This document shows, one piece after another, positions 17,470 through 26,303 of a stretch of DNA of 64,000 nt (positions within the stretch are counted from its first letter, which is position 1; every line of letters starts with the position of its first letter). The position numbers were made by a program, and so were the translations under genes. This DNA comes from Phenylobacterium sp. J367 (GTDB lineage: Bacteria > Pseudomonadota > Alphaproteobacteria > Caulobacterales > Caulobacteraceae). The notes under the pieces are model-generated. The model ran no database searches, had not been told where the DNA came from, and was given only the letters and a program-made list of their open reading frames with translations. The DNA lies in the NCBI RefSeq assembly GCF_024699985.1, contig NZ_JAJONA010000001.1:930001-994000 (forward strand). The letters run 5' to 3'.

Positions 17470-18543
17470 CTAGGCGACCGTGCTCTCGAAGCCGGCCTTC
17501 AGCGCCGCCTCGTCGAGGTTGCGGCCGATGAACACCATCCGCGAGTAGCGGTTCTCCCCGTCCTTCCACGGCCGCTGGAAGTCGCCTTCCAGGATCATGT
17601 GCACGGCCTGGAAGACCAGGCGCCGGTCGTCGCCGGCGATGTCGAGGATGCCCTTGGCGCGCAGGATATCGGGGCCTTGCGTCTGCAGGACGTTGTTCAG
17701 CCAGGCGGTGACCCGGTTGCCGTTCAGCGGCTTTTCGCTGGTGAGCGAGACGCCGCGGATGCCGCTTTCCGCGACATGGTCGTGGATATGATCATGGCTG
17801 TGGTCATGGCCGTGATCATGGTGGTGATCGCCGTGATCGTGATGATGATGGTCATGGTCGCAGTGCTCGTCGTGGACGTGGCCCGGCTCGCCGTGGGACG
17901 GGTTGAGGAAGTCGGGCTCCAGGTCGGTAATTCGTTCGAGATCGAACGACCCGCGTCCCAACACCTGCTCCAGCGGCACGTTGGACCGCTGCGCCCGGTG
18001 GATCGGGGCCAGGGGATTGAGGGCGCGGATCGCCTTCTCAACCTCGGCCAGCTCGGCTTCCGAGACAAGGTCGGTCTTGTTGAGGATGATCTGGTCGGCG
18101 AAGGCGATCTGCTCGGCCGCCTCCTTGCTGTCCTTCAGGCGCAGCGGCAGGTGCTTGGCGTCGACGACGGTGGTCACGCTGTCGAGCTTCGTCTTCGCCC
18201 GCACGTCGTCGTCGACGAAGAAGGTCTGGGCCACCGGACCGGGGTCGGCGAGGCCGGTGGTCTCGACGATGATCGCGTCGAAGCCACCCTTGCGCTTCAT
18301 CAGGCCCTGGACCACCCGGATCAGGTCGCCGCGCACCGTGCAGCAGACGCAGCCGTTGTTCATCTCGAAGACCTCCTCGTCGGCGCCGACGATCAGGTCG
18401 TTGTCGATGCCGACCTCGCCGAACTCGTTGACGATCACGGCGTACTTCTTGCCGTGCTCCTCCGAGAGGATGCGATTCAGCAGGGTGGTCTTGCCGGCGC
18501 CGAGGTAGCCGGTCAGCACGGTCACGGGGGTCTTGTCGCTCAT
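17470..18543 (-). CDS. COG0523 family zinc-chaperone GTPase with His-rich loop
   Basis: 357 aa G3E GTPase. Walker A TGYLGAGKTTLLN, the metal-binding CXCC as NNGCVCCTVRGDL, VETTGLADP and LNKTDL are all present, with the CobW C-terminal domain at residues 260-357. Residues near 225-255 carry a His/Asp loop with about 18 His residues, read from GTGATCATG-like codon repeats. Such proteins move zinc into client enzymes during zinc shortage. The start ATG at 18543 faces a Zur-like palindrome. It is divergent from a CDF transporter, which fits zinc control. Confidence 0.88.
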   Translation of the reverse strand: MSDKTPVTVLTGYLGAGKTTLLNRILSEEHGKKYAVIVNEFGEVGIDNDLIVGADEEVFEMNNGCVCCTVRGDLIRVVQGLMKRKGGFDAIIVETTGLADPGPVAQTFFVDDDVRAKTKLDSVTTVVDAKHLPLRLKDSKEAAEQIAFADQIILNKTDLVSEAELAEVEKAIRALNPLAPIHRAQRSNVPLEQVLGRGSFDLERITDLEPDFLNPSHGEPGHVHDEHCDHDHHHHDHGDHHHDHGHDHSHDHIHDHVAESGIRGVSLTSEKPLNGNRVTAWLNNVLQTQGPDILRAKGILDIAGDDRRLVFQAVHMILEGDFQRPWKDGENRYSRMVFIGRNLDEAALKAGFESTVA

Positions 18544-18612
18544 GCCCCTGCATGTAGTCCGCCGGGACGCGGTTATGAAGAGTGGCTTTGGGGAGTGGCG
18601 TTCTCCGGACCA

Positions 18613-18631
18613 GGTGTTATATCGTAACACC
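18613..18631. promoter_or_regulatory. Zur-like operator palindrome
   Basis: GGTGTTATATCGTAACACC is a perfect 7+7 inverted repeat with a 5-base centre, close to the TGTTATA-type Zur box of proteobacteria. It lies in the 90 bp between the divergent GTPase and CDF genes, and ends two bases before the CDF ATG. One bound repressor could cover both promoters. Assignment to Zur is by motif and context only. Confidence 0.65.
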
Positions 18632-18633
18632 AG

Positions 18634-19599
18634 ATGACGACCGCCGACCCCTCCCCGACCTCCGCCTCCCGCCAGATGGGGGCCCTCGACGCCTTCCGCG
18701 ACGACCGCACCTATCTCGGCGCCGACCATGCGCGCAACGAGCGGCGGACCTGGCTGGTCACCGCCATCTGCGCGGTCACCCTCCTGGCCCTGCTGGCCGG
18801 CGGCGTCGCCTTCCGCTCCATGGCGCTGACCGCGTCGGGCCTGCACATGGCCGCCCACGTGGCCGCCCTGCTGGTCGCCGCCGGGGCCTATGCGCTGGCC
18901 AGGCGCCACGCCGGCAACGCCGCCTTCGCCTTCGGCACCGGCAAGCTCGGCTACCTCGCGGGCTTCGCCAATGCCGTGGTGCTGGCGATCACCGCCATCA
19001 TCATCGGCGTGGAGAGCATCCACCGCCTGCTCAATCCGGAAGCCGTGGACTACGCCAGCGCCCTGCCGCTGGCCGCCGCCGGCCTGGTCGTCACCCTGGT
19101 CTGCGTCTGGCTGCTGAAGCCGGCCCACAGCCATGCCGCGAGCCACGATCCGGACGGCGACCTCAACATCGCCGCCGCCCATCTGCACCTGGCCGCCGAC
19201 GCCGCGGTCTCGGCCGTCGCCCTGGTCGCCATGCTGGTCGGGCGGGAGCTCGGCTGGGGCTTCGCCGATCCGCTGGCCGGCCTGGTCGGCGCGGGCCTCG
19301 TCGCCCATTTCGCCTGGCGGCTGCTGCGCCGGGCCGGCGCGGCCCTGCTGGACGTGAACCCGAGCCCGGCGCTCACCGCCGAGGTCCGCCAGCGGCTGGA
19401 GGCCGGCGGCGCGCGCGTCCTCGACCTGCACCTCTGGCGGCTCGGCCCCGGCCACCACGCGGTGATCGCCGTCGTCGCCGGCCACGAGGAGCCCCAGGCG
19501 CTGCGCGCCCGCCTCGCCGGCCTGCCGGGCCTCAGCCACGTGACCATCGAGTGCCAGGGCGGCGGTCACGACCACGGCCATCACGGTCATGCGCACTGA
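18634..19599 (+). CDS. dmeF: CDF family cation transporter, DmeF-like
   Basis: 321 aa inner-membrane protein with about six helices. LGADHARNERRTWLVTAICA, FAFGTGKLGYLAGFANAVVL and the His-rich end GGHDHGHHGHAH are DmeF-type signatures. Metal-site residues His-x3-His in GLHMAAHV (helix 2) and His-x3-Asp in HLHLAADAAVS (helix 5) are kept. DmeF proteins usually export Co/Ni; the Zur-like operator and zinc GTPase neighbour raise zinc as an alternative. The palindrome touches its start, so the mRNA is leaderless or nearly so. Confidence 0.85.
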   Translation: MTTADPSPTSASRQMGALDAFRDDRTYLGADHARNERRTWLVTAICAVTLLALLAGGVAFRSMALTASGLHMAAHVAALLVAAGAYALARRHAGNAAFAFGTGKLGYLAGFANAVVLAITAIIIGVESIHRLLNPEAVDYASALPLAAAGLVVTLVCVWLLKPAHSHAASHDPDGDLNIAAAHLHLAADAAVSAVALVAMLVGRELGWGFADPLAGLVGAGLVAHFAWRLLRRAGAALLDVNPSPALTAEVRQRLEAGGARVLDLHLWRLGPGHHAVIAVVAGHEEPQALRARLAGLPGLSHVTIECQGGGHDHGHHGHAH

Positions 19600-19643
19600 G
19601 ACGTGATCCCGGGCGTTTGACGGCCAGGGCCGTTCCAGCCCAG

Positions 19644-20819
19644 ATGAGGACGATGTTCCGCTTCCTCTCCGCCCACCTGAAGGCCCGGCCCCGCGCAGGC
19701 GCGGCGCTCGGCCTGCTGATCGTCGCGGGCGCGGTGGCCGGCGGCTGGGCCGCCAGCGAGCACGGGCGAACCGACGCGGTGCTGACCTCCGGCAAGATCG
19801 CGGCGGACGTCCCCGCGCCGCCGCCGCCCCCGCCGCCCGCCGACCTGCAGGCGTCGCTGGAGGAGCTGGCCGCCGGCTTCCGCGAGGATGTGGGCCTGGC
19901 CGTCACTGACGTCGCCACCGGCTGGACCGCACAGGTCCACGGCGAGATCCCCTATCCGCAGCAGAGCGTCTCAAAGCTCTGGGTGGCGCTGGCGACGCTG
20001 GAGGCCGTCGACCGCGGCCAGTCGAACCTGGAGCGCGTCGTCCAGCTCGGCCCCGACGACCGCTCGGTGTTCTACCAGCCGCTCGGCCGGCGGATCCGCA
20101 ACTCCGGCGGGCCGGAGGTCTCGATCGCCGAGCTGCTGCGCTGGGCGATCACCGAGAGCGACAACGCCGCCAACGACAAGTTGATGCGGGAGCTCGGCGG
20201 CGCCGACGCGGTCACCTCCATTCTCGCCGAGAAGGGCCTCTCCGACCTCAAGGTCGGGGCCTACGAGCGCGACCTGCAGGCCGCCATCGCCGGCATGACC
20301 TGGCGGCCGGAATACGGGATCGACTGGGCCTTCCAGCACGCCCGCGCCAAGCTGCCCGACGACTACCGCGAGCAGAAGCTGGAGGCCTATCTCGCCGACC
20401 CGATGGACGGCGCGGCTCCCGCCGAGATCACCCGCACCCTGGCCGCCCTGTACAAGGGCGAGCTGCTGTCGCCAGCCTCGACGAAGGTGATGATCGGCCT
20501 GCTGAACGACTGCCGCACCGGCCCCATGCGCCTGAAGTACGGCTTCCCGCCCGGCTGGACCCTGGGCCACAAGACCGGCACCGGCCAGGACTTCGGCGGC
20601 GCCTCCACCGGCATCAATGACGTCGGCCTGGTCACCGCCCCCGACGGTCGGGTCTATGCGGTGGCGGTGATGATGCGGAAGACCTCGAAGTCGATCCCCG
20701 CCCGCCAGGCCTTCTTCCACAAGGTCAGCCGCGCGCTGGCGGCCCACTGGCAGGCCCAGCAGCGCCCGGCAGACCGGCAGGTGGCCGTCGTCCCCGCCCC
20801 GCCGGCCGGCGGCGAGTAG
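19644..20819 (+). CDS. class A-like serine beta-lactamase family protein
   Basis: 391 aa. An N-terminal membrane/signal segment (ALGLLIVAGAVAGGWA) is followed by a proline-rich linker and the catalytic domain. The Ser-x-x-Lys motif is SVSK in QQSVSKLW, the SDN loop is TESDNAAND, the probable Glu of the omega loop is in AYERDLQ, and the KTG motif is GHKTGTG. About 45 extra residues follow the omega loop (WRPEYGIDWAFQ...AYLADPMDG). It may be a beta-lactamase or a related peptidase, and resistance is not shown. The last segment (residues 370-391) is Pro/Ala-rich. Confidence 0.82.
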   Translation: MRTMFRFLSAHLKARPRAGAALGLLIVAGAVAGGWAASEHGRTDAVLTSGKIAADVPAPPPPPPPADLQASLEELAAGFREDVGLAVTDVATGWTAQVHGEIPYPQQSVSKLWVALATLEAVDRGQSNLERVVQLGPDDRSVFYQPLGRRIRNSGGPEVSIAELLRWAITESDNAANDKLMRELGGADAVTSILAEKGLSDLKVGAYERDLQAAIAGMTWRPEYGIDWAFQHARAKLPDDYREQKLEAYLADPMDGAAPAEITRTLAALYKGELLSPASTKVMIGLLNDCRTGPMRLKYGFPPGWTLGHKTGTGQDFGGASTGINDVGLVTAPDGRVYAVAVMMRKTSKSIPARQAFFHKVSRALAAHWQAQQRPADRQVAVVPAPPAGGE

Positions 20820-20843
20820 CGGGCAGGTCTCCGGGGGCGAGGC

Positions 20844-21269
20844 TCAGGCCGCCCGGGGCTCCGGGGTCGTGGCGGCGTCCATCATGGCGCAGGCCAGGAG
20901 GTCGTAGGCGCTGATCCAGGCGCGCCTGGCCTCGGGCGTGAGGATCTCGCCGAGACTGGTCTCCAGCATCCAGATGAGCGTGTCGCCGACCGCGACGTAG
21001 TGCCGGGGCAGCACGCCGTAGTTCACGTGGCGCAGGCCGAGCATCTCCACCTCGCCGCGGATCGCATCCAGCCGGTCGAGGCCGCCGACCACGAAGGCGA
21101 TGGCGCCCATCAGCTTGGCCCCCTGGGCGGCGAGGTCTTCCCGGAACAGCGGCCTGACCTCGGGCGCGATCTCGAAAAGTCGGGCGTAGAACAGGCGCGC
21201 CGCCTGGGCGCGGATGGGAGCGACCTCCGCGAAGGTTCGGCGGACGAGGTCGATCTGGTCGGGGGTCAT
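20844..21269 (-). CDS. single-domain globin
   Basis: 141 aa, flavohaemoglobin-type globin without the reductase module. Tyr28 in ARLFYARLF is at B10, Gln49 in AAQGAKLMGAI at E7, and His81 in LGLRHVNYGV is the proximal haem ligand. Such proteins bind O2 or NO. A lone gene on the minus strand. Confidence 0.85.
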   Translation of the reverse strand: MTPDQIDLVRRTFAEVAPIRAQAARLFYARLFEIAPEVRPLFREDLAAQGAKLMGAIAFVVGGLDRLDAIRGEVEMLGLRHVNYGVLPRHYVAVGDTLIWMLETSLGEILTPEARRAWISAYDLLACAMMDAATTPEPRAA

Positions 21270-21335
21270 GGGCGAGTCTCGGCGTTTCCTGCCCCGATGC
21301 CTACCGTCGCAAGCGGGAGACCGCTGTGACCCCTG

Positions 21336-21566
21336 TCACCGGCTCCGGCGGCCGGCGCCGCGACCGGCTGCCGCAGACCAGAGCAGCCACACGCCGTAGA
21401 GGACCAGGGCCTGGCCCAGTGCGGCGATCAGGCCGGTGAGGCCGAGGCCGAGCTTGAACATCAGCCGCTCGGCGGCCGGCGTGCTGGCGTTGGTCATCCA
21501 GACGAGGCCGGTGAGCACGGCGGAGCCGATCACCGCCAGGATTGCGCCCGTGATCGTCCGTCCCAT
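21336..21566 (-). CDS. small two-helix membrane protein
   Basis: 76 aa. MGRTITGAILAVIGSAVLTG forms one helix and LGLTGLIAALGQALVLYGVW a second, with a basic tail (AAAGRGAGRRSR). No family recognised. It may be cotranscribed with the nitroreductase upstream on the same strand (63 bp gap). Confidence 0.6.
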   Translation of the reverse strand: MGRTITGAILAVIGSAVLTGLVWMTNASTPAAERLMFKLGLGLTGLIAALGQALVLYGVWLLWSAAAGRGAGRRSR

Positions 21567-21629
21567 GCTCAGGCCTCCTGCGTCGGCGCCCAGGGACGCA
21601 CAGCGGCGCCCCGCGCGCCTTGATCCGGC

Positions 21630-22292
21630 TCAATCGAAGCCGCGGAGCTCGCCCCAGGTCTCGAAGGGGTCGCGGGCCGCGACGAGGGTGTTGATCGGGG
21701 CGGCTGCGTCCCGGAAGCCGAGCGCCATGCCGGAGAACAGCATGTGGTCGTCCGGCAGGCCGACGAACGACGCCACGGTCTTCGGATAGCGCGCCCAGTA
21801 CTCCTGCGGGCAGGTGTCCAGGCCGCGTTCGACGGCCAGCAGCATGACGGTCTGCATGTACATGCCGAGGTCGGCCCACTGGGGCGGCCCCAGCTTGCGG
21901 TCGAGGCAGAAGAAGAGGCCGACCGGCGCGCCAAAGAAGTCGCCGTTCTTGGCGAGTTGGCGCAGGCGCGCGGGCTTGTCCTCGCGGGGGATGCCGATCG
22001 TGGCGTAGAGGTCCTCGCCGTTCTGGAACCGCCGCGAGCGGAACGGGTCCCAGAGGTTGGGCGGATAGACGTCGTACTCGGGCTCCTCGCCGAACGGGTT
22101 CGCGGCGACCAGGGCCTTGAACTCGGCCAGCGGCTGGCCGGCCAGCGCATAGACGCGCCAGGGCTGCAGGTTGCCGCCGGAGGGGGCGCGGGCCGCCCGT
22201 TCCAGGATCTCGCGCACCACCGGGCCCGGAACCGGGTCGGGCCTGAACTGCCGGATGGAGACCCGCTTCTCCACTGCGTCGGAGACGTTCAT
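21630..22292 (-). CDS. nitroreductase family protein
   Basis: 220 aa FMN-binding nitroreductase. [17 protein letters not shown] at the N-terminus holds the Arg-x-Ser-x-Arg FMN phosphate contacts, [15 protein letters not shown] is the next FMN loop, and [18 protein letters not shown] with a C-terminal [16 protein letters not shown] completes the fold. It reduces nitro or quinone compounds with NAD(P)H; the natural substrate is unknown. The unusual middle insert ([20 protein letters not shown]) is common in this subgroup. Confidence 0.88.
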   Translation of the reverse strand: MNVSDAVEKRVSIRQFRPDPVPGPVVREILERAARAPSGGNLQPWRVYALAGQPLAEFKALVAANPFGEEPEYDVYPPNLWDPFRSRRFQNGEDLYATIGIPREDKPARLRQLAKNGDFFGAPVGLFFCLDRKLGPPQWADLGMYMQTVMLLAVERGLDTCPQEYWARYPKTVASFVGLPDDHMLFSGMALGFRDAAAPINTLVAARDPFETWGELRGFD

Positions 22293-22343
22293 GGCTTCCT
22301 TAATCGTCGCTGCCGAGCATCATCGCTGCTGATTCCCCCTAAC

Positions 22344-23057
22344 ATGGGCGACCCAAGGTCATGGCAAGCCGATCCCCCCCTCAAGCGCATCGTGAGCTGG
22401 CTGGTCGTCGCGGTCCTGGTCGTGGGCTTCATCGGGCCGGTGCTGACGGTGGCGCTCTACCGCTTCGTGCCGCCGCCGCTGACCTTCCTGATGGTCCAGC
22501 GGGTGTTCGAGGGCCAGGGGTTCCGCAGGACCTGGGTCCCGCTGGAGGACATCTCGCCGACGCTCGTGCGCGCGGTGATCGCCGCCGAGGACGCCCAGTT
22601 CTGCCGGCACAGGGGCTTCGACGTGGCCGCCATCGAGAAGGCCATCGAGTACAATGCGAAGGGCAAGAAGGTCCGCGGCGGCTCGACCATCAGCCAGCAG
22701 ACGGCGAAGAACGTCTTCCTGTGGCCCCGCCGGGACTGGGTGCGGAAGGGTCTGGAGGCCTATTTCACGGTCCTGATCGAGGTCGGCTGGGGCAAGCGGC
22801 GGATCATGGAGGTCTATCTGAACTCCATCGAATGGGGCCCGGGCGTCTATGGCGCCGAGGCCGCGGCCCAGGCGAACTTCGGCAAGCCGGCGAAGGCCCT
22901 GACGCCGGCCCAGGCCGCGCGGCTGGCGGCGATCGTGCCGAAGCCGCTGTCGTGGAAAGCGGACAGCCCGGGGCGGTATGTGACGAAGCGCTCCGGCGCC
23001 ATCAACCGCAACGCCCGGGTGGTGCGGCGCGAGAACCTGACGGACTGCGTGCTGTAG
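22344..23057 (+). CDS. mtgA: monofunctional biosynthetic peptidoglycan transglycosylase
   Basis: 237 aa family GT51 protein. One N-terminal helix ([19 protein letters not shown]) is followed by the catalytic Glu in [53 protein letters not shown] and [10 protein letters not shown]. It polymerises glycan strands from lipid II at the inner membrane. No transpeptidase domain. Start chosen at [12 protein letters not shown]. Confidence 0.95.
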   Translation: MGDPRSWQADPPLKRIVSWLVVAVLVVGFIGPVLTVALYRFVPPPLTFLMVQRVFEGQGFRRTWVPLEDISPTLVRAVIAAEDAQFCRHRGFDVAAIEKAIEYNAKGKKVRGGSTISQQTAKNVFLWPRRDWVRKGLEAYFTVLIEVGWGKRRIMEVYLNSIEWGPGVYGAEAAAQANFGKPAKALTPAQAARLAAIVPKPLSWKADSPGRYVTKRSGAINRNARVVRRENLTDCVL

Positions 23058-23069
23058 GGCGGCCCATGG

Positions 23070-23202
23070 CCCTCTCCCTACCCTCTCCCTCTCTTCCCCC
23101 GGCTTTCGCCGGGGTCGGGGGAGAGGAGGTTATGGCGCGGGCCTCGCAACTGCACTCCTCTCCCCCGCGAAGCGGAGAGGGAGAGGGTAGGGAGAGGGCC
23201 TA
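23070..23202. repeat. CCCTCTCCCTACCCTCTCC long inverted repeat
   Basis: GCCCTCTCCCTACCCTCTCC and its reverse complement GGAGAGGGTAGGGAGAGGGC enclose GGGGGAGAGGAGG / CTCCTCTCCCCC and a short loop. Between the convergent mtgA and a small minus-strand gene; the right end supplies the TAG stop of the latter. Probably a bidirectional terminator. Confidence 0.85.
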
Positions 23203-23463
23203 CGGATTCTCGTAGATGATCAGGCCGAGGCCGTGGCGGTTGGCGCTGGCGAGGGCCGTCGCGAAGTCGGGGGGGACGGCGGCCTCGTCGGTGACTTCGC
23301 CCGCCCGGACGAAGCGGGCCTCGGGCCAGTTCCGGTCGGCGAGCGCGGCCAGCGCGCCCTGCTCGGCGGCGGCCTCGTCCGGCGCCTGGATAAAGGCCAG
23401 CACGGTGAGCGGCGTGGGATCGCCGGGCTCCTTGCCCTCGAGGGTGACGACGAAGATCGGCAA
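23200..23463 (-). CDS. hypothetical protein (87 aa)
   Basis: MPIFVVTLEGKEPGDPTPL begins a compact alpha/beta protein, with VLAFIQAPDEAAAEQGALAA and LGLIIYENP at the end. No signal or membrane segment. Good codon bias supports coding. Its TAG stop is formed by the end of the adjacent repeat. Unknown function. Confidence 0.6.
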   Translation of the reverse strand: MPIFVVTLEGKEPGDPTPLTVLAFIQAPDEAAAEQGALAALADRNWPEARFVRAGEVTDEAAVPPDFATALASANRHGLGLIIYENP

Positions 23464-23496
23464 GCGGGCTCCTTCCGCCGCAGGAGCATCCGCCGA

Positions 23497-23667
23497 CTAT
23501 CGATTCCCGGCCAGGGCTTCGATGGTCGCGGCGTCGTGCGGTTGGCGATCCGCCGCCTGGGCGTTCAGCCCGGCGAAGGCGGCCCAGCCGGCCAGGGCGG
23601 CGCGGAGCAGGAAACGGGCGCGGGCGCGGGCGCGGCCCGGTCTGGCGGCTTGCGGTCTAGGTGGCAT
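23497..23667 (-). CDS. possible short exported peptide
   Basis: 56 aa: a basic start (RPGRARARARFLLR), a hydrophobic core (AALAGWAAFAGL) and a signal peptidase-like AQAAD, leaving a 20-residue mature part. No convincing ribosome site, so this is tentative. Confidence 0.3.
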   Translation of the reverse strand: MPPRPQAARPGRARARARFLLRAALAGWAAFAGLNAQAADRQPHDAATIEALAGNR

Positions 23668-23798
23668 GGGACGGCTGTTGCATGACGCCGTTGAACCCGT
23701 CCACGGGCGGCGGGTTCCCAGGGACCCGGAATGGGCCGCTGGACTTGGGCGCGGCGGCGGGCGAGTGACACCGCCCAACGATGTTGCAGGAGCCGACC

Positions 23799-24035
23799 AT
23801 GGACGAAGAGACCCCGATTTCGCCGGAGGCCGAGCGGGCCGGGATGCTGGCGGCGCTGCATGCGATCATCGTCGGCACCCTGTCGACCCTGAAGCGCAAG
23901 GGCGTACTGACGGGCGAGGAGCTCGACCAGCTCTTCGAGGCCGGGCTGATCACCTTCGAGCGCGGCGACCAGGACGAGGTGAAGCAGGCCGCGCGGCTGA
24001 CGCTGGAGATCCTGGCGCGCTCGCTGCGCGGTTAG
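23799..24035 (+). CDS. hypothetical protein (78 aa)
   Basis: MDEETPISPEAERAGMLAAL then HAIIVGTLSTLKRKGVLTGE, ELDQLFEAGLITFERGD and a C-terminal helix. Fully helical and cytoplasmic. An in-frame ATG at 23781 is an alternative start. No recognised family. Confidence 0.6.
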   Translation: MDEETPISPEAERAGMLAALHAIIVGTLSTLKRKGVLTGEELDQLFEAGLITFERGDQDEVKQAARLTLEILARSLRG

Positions 24036-24102
24036 GCGGCGTCGTTGAGCCGCGGGGGTCGGCTGCCCACATGTCCCCCGTGACCATCCCGGACCCCAGG
24101 AC

Positions 24103-25119
24103 TTGAACCGGCGCGCGCTGCTCGGCCAGCTCGGCCTGCTGGCGGCCGGCGGGGCCGGCGTGTGGCTGCTGCGCGAGCGGCTGGCCTGGCCGGCGCCCGA
24201 GCTGCAGATCGCCGGCGGCGGACCCGGCACCGACTGGCTGCCGCTGCCGGAGGCGGGCGGAATGATCGACCTGCCGGCCCGGGTCGGCGGGCGGGCGATC
24301 CGGGCGGTGCTGGACAGCGGCGCGCAGTATTCGGCGATCGACGCGGGCCTCGCCGGCGAGCTCGGCCTGCCGCCGGGCAGCCCCGTGCCGATGCTGGCCT
24401 TCGGAGCCACCGGCGGGCCGCAGATGACCCGCTCCGTGCGCCTGGACCTCGACATCGCCTCGCCGGAGGGGGGCGCGCTGAAGCTGACCGGCCTGCGGGC
24501 GGCGACGCTCGACCTGCATCCGCTGGCCCGGCTGACGCGGCGACCCTTCTCCATGCTGCTGGGCCGCGACCTCCTGCGGGCCGTGGTGGCGGAGGTGGAC
24601 TTCCCGCGGGCCCGGGCGCGGTTCTGGCGGCAGGAGGCCTGGACGCCGGGCGCCGACTGGCGGGCGGCGACGGTGCGGCGCGGCCGCGCGCACGCCCTGA
24701 TGGCCGAGGTGCAGGTGGAGAACGCCCCGCCCCTCGAGGTGATGATCGACACCGGGGCCACGGGCGCGCTGGCGCTCTCGGAGACGGCGGCCGGGGCGCG
24801 GGGCCTGCTGGGCGAGGGGCGGCGGGTCCGCACGGCGCGCTCGGTGACGCTCGGCGGCCTCAGCCAGGACCGGCTGATCCGCGCCGACGCGATCAGCTTC
24901 GCCGGCCACCGGTTCGAGGACGAGGACGTGCAGGTCTTCACGCCGGCCGCCAACGCGCCGATCCCGGACGGGCTGATGGGCCTGGGACTGCTCGGCCGCT
25001 TCCGCGTGGCGCTGGACCACGCGCGCGGCCGGCTCTTCCTGATGGGGCCCTACGACCGCCCGGCGCGGCGGACCCGACGGGTCCGGATCACGCCCCAGCC
25101 GGGGATCGTCGAGGACTAG
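24103..25119 (+). CDS. retropepsin-like aspartyl protease family protein
   Basis: 338 aa beginning with TTG (LNRRALLGQLGLLAAGG, a signal or anchor). It carries two aspartyl protease-type motifs, VLDSGAQYSAID near residue 67 and MIDTGATGALALS near residue 214, each followed by a hydrophobic-hydrophobic-Gly motif (MLLGRDLL, LMGLGLLGRF). Exported, probably periplasmic. Each half looks like a retropepsin lobe, so it would act as an internal dimer. The substrate is unknown. Confidence 0.8.
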   Translation: MNRRALLGQLGLLAAGGAGVWLLRERLAWPAPELQIAGGGPGTDWLPLPEAGGMIDLPARVGGRAIRAVLDSGAQYSAIDAGLAGELGLPPGSPVPMLAFGATGGPQMTRSVRLDLDIASPEGGALKLTGLRAATLDLHPLARLTRRPFSMLLGRDLLRAVVAEVDFPRARARFWRQEAWTPGADWRAATVRRGRAHALMAEVQVENAPPLEVMIDTGATGALALSETAAGARGLLGEGRRVRTARSVTLGGLSQDRLIRADAISFAGHRFEDEDVQVFTPAANAPIPDGLMGLGLLGRFRVALDHARGRLFLMGPYDRPARRTRRVRITPQPGIVED

Positions 25120-26303
25120 TCGCGGCCCTTGCCGCCGCCCTTGTCGCCGCCGTGGCCCTTGCCGCCGCCGTGGCCCTTGTCCGGACCCTTGCCGCCGCCG
25201 TGGCCGCGCGGGCCGTCGTCGTGGCGGGCCTTCTCCGCACGGCCGCCGCGGTCGTCGCCGCCGCGGAACCGGTCGGAGCCGCGGTTGTCGGCGATCACCG
25301 CCGCAGCCGGGACGGCGCGGCCGCCGGCGTGCTCGGGATCATGACCCCGGCCGCGGCCGCGGTGGTCGTCCCGGCCGTGGCGGTCCTCGTGACGGCCGTC
25401 GAAGCGCTGGGGCGGCGGGGCGGCGGCGAAGCGGCGCTCGTCCTTCCGGTGGTCCTTCTCGGCCTTGCGCCAGGCCTTGTCGTCGGCCTTGGCCCACTTG
25501 CGCTCCATCTTCTCGATGTCGCGGGCGCGACGCTCGCGCTCGCGGTCGAACCGGTGCAGCTCGCGCTCGCCGGTGGAGATCCGGTAGGTCCGCCAGGTCT
25601 CCGTCCGGTCGGCCGCGGCCATCCACGGCTGCCAGGACGAGCGCATGACCGGGTAGCGGTCTTCCCAGCGGTCATACCAGACCGGGTCGGACGCCAGCGC
25701 GTAGCGCGGCTCGGCGTAGTAGGTCCGGCGCATGTCGTAGCCGCGGTTCAGGTAGGCGCCGCCGACGCCGGACAGGCGGTAGAGCTGGTCGGACCCGAGC
25801 AGGGCGCCCGCGGCGCTGAACACGGCTGACAGGACGCCGCCGTCGCCGTAGGCGTAGCCGTACTGCGGGTCGCGGACGAAGTAGGGATAATCCTCGCCGG
25901 GCTCGTAATAGTAGAAGCGGTAGCCGTCATCGAGCGGCTCGGCGAACATCAGCTCGTCGCCGGCGGTCTGCCAGGCCCAGGGCTCCAGGTCGTCGTAGCG
26001 GAAGCCGTAGTCGGGCGGCGCCTGCCAGGCGACGCGGTCGTAGGCATAGGCGCGCTCGGCGAGTTCATAGCCGTCATAGGGCTGGGCGACCGGCACGACG
26101 CGCGCCGGCTCGGCCGGGTCGATCGGCCCGAGCGCGTAGGGATAGACGCCGTCGGCCGGCGCGGCCGCGTAGGCCGGGGCCGGCTCGCCGCGGGCGAGCA
26201 GCGGGCGGTTGTCGAGCTTGCAGCCGGCGAGGCCGAGGCCGATGGCGCTGGCCGCGCCCAGAAGGGCGATCGTGCGGGCGTTGCGGGAACGAGCGAAAGC
26301 CAT
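25116..26303 (-). CDS. lipoprotein with charged, His/Gly-rich C-terminus
   Basis: 395 aa from MAFARSRNARTIALLGAASA. The lipobox is LGLAGC at residues 22-27. The middle is Tyr-rich (YRFYYYEPGEDYPYFV, GYAYGDGG). Residues 240-300 are a charged helix (RERERRARDIEKMERKWAK) and the last 80 are a low-complexity Gly/Lys/His tail (GHGGGKGHGGDKGGG). Anchored to an outer or inner membrane. Function unknown; metal or polyanion binding is possible from composition. Convergent overlap of 4 bp with the protease gene. Confidence 0.7.
   Translation of the reverse strand: MAFARSRNARTIALLGAASAIGLGLAGCKLDNRPLLARGEPAPAYAAAPADGVYPYALGPIDPAEPARVVPVAQPYDGYELAERAYAYDRVAWQAPPDYGFRYDDLEPWAWQTAGDELMFAEPLDDGYRFYYYEPGEDYPYFVRDPQYGYAYGDGGVLSAVFSAAGALLGSDQLYRLSGVGGAYLNRGYDMRRTYYAEPRYALASDPVWYDRWEDRYPVMRSSWQPWMAAADRTETWRTYRISTGERELHRFDRERERRARDIEKMERKWAKADDKAWRKAEKDHRKDERRFAAAPPPQRFDGRHEDRHGRDDHRGRGRGHDPEHAGGRAVPAAAVIADNRGSDRFRGGDDRGGRAEKARHDDGPRGHGGGKGPDKGHGGGKGHGGDKGGGKGRD

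Noticed and set aside
17470..19596. 708-codon frame that extends the COG0523 GTPase upstream
   Set aside because: The extra N-terminus is the antisense of the CDF gene and crosses the operator; the ATG at 18543 followed by TGYLGAGKTT is the natural start.
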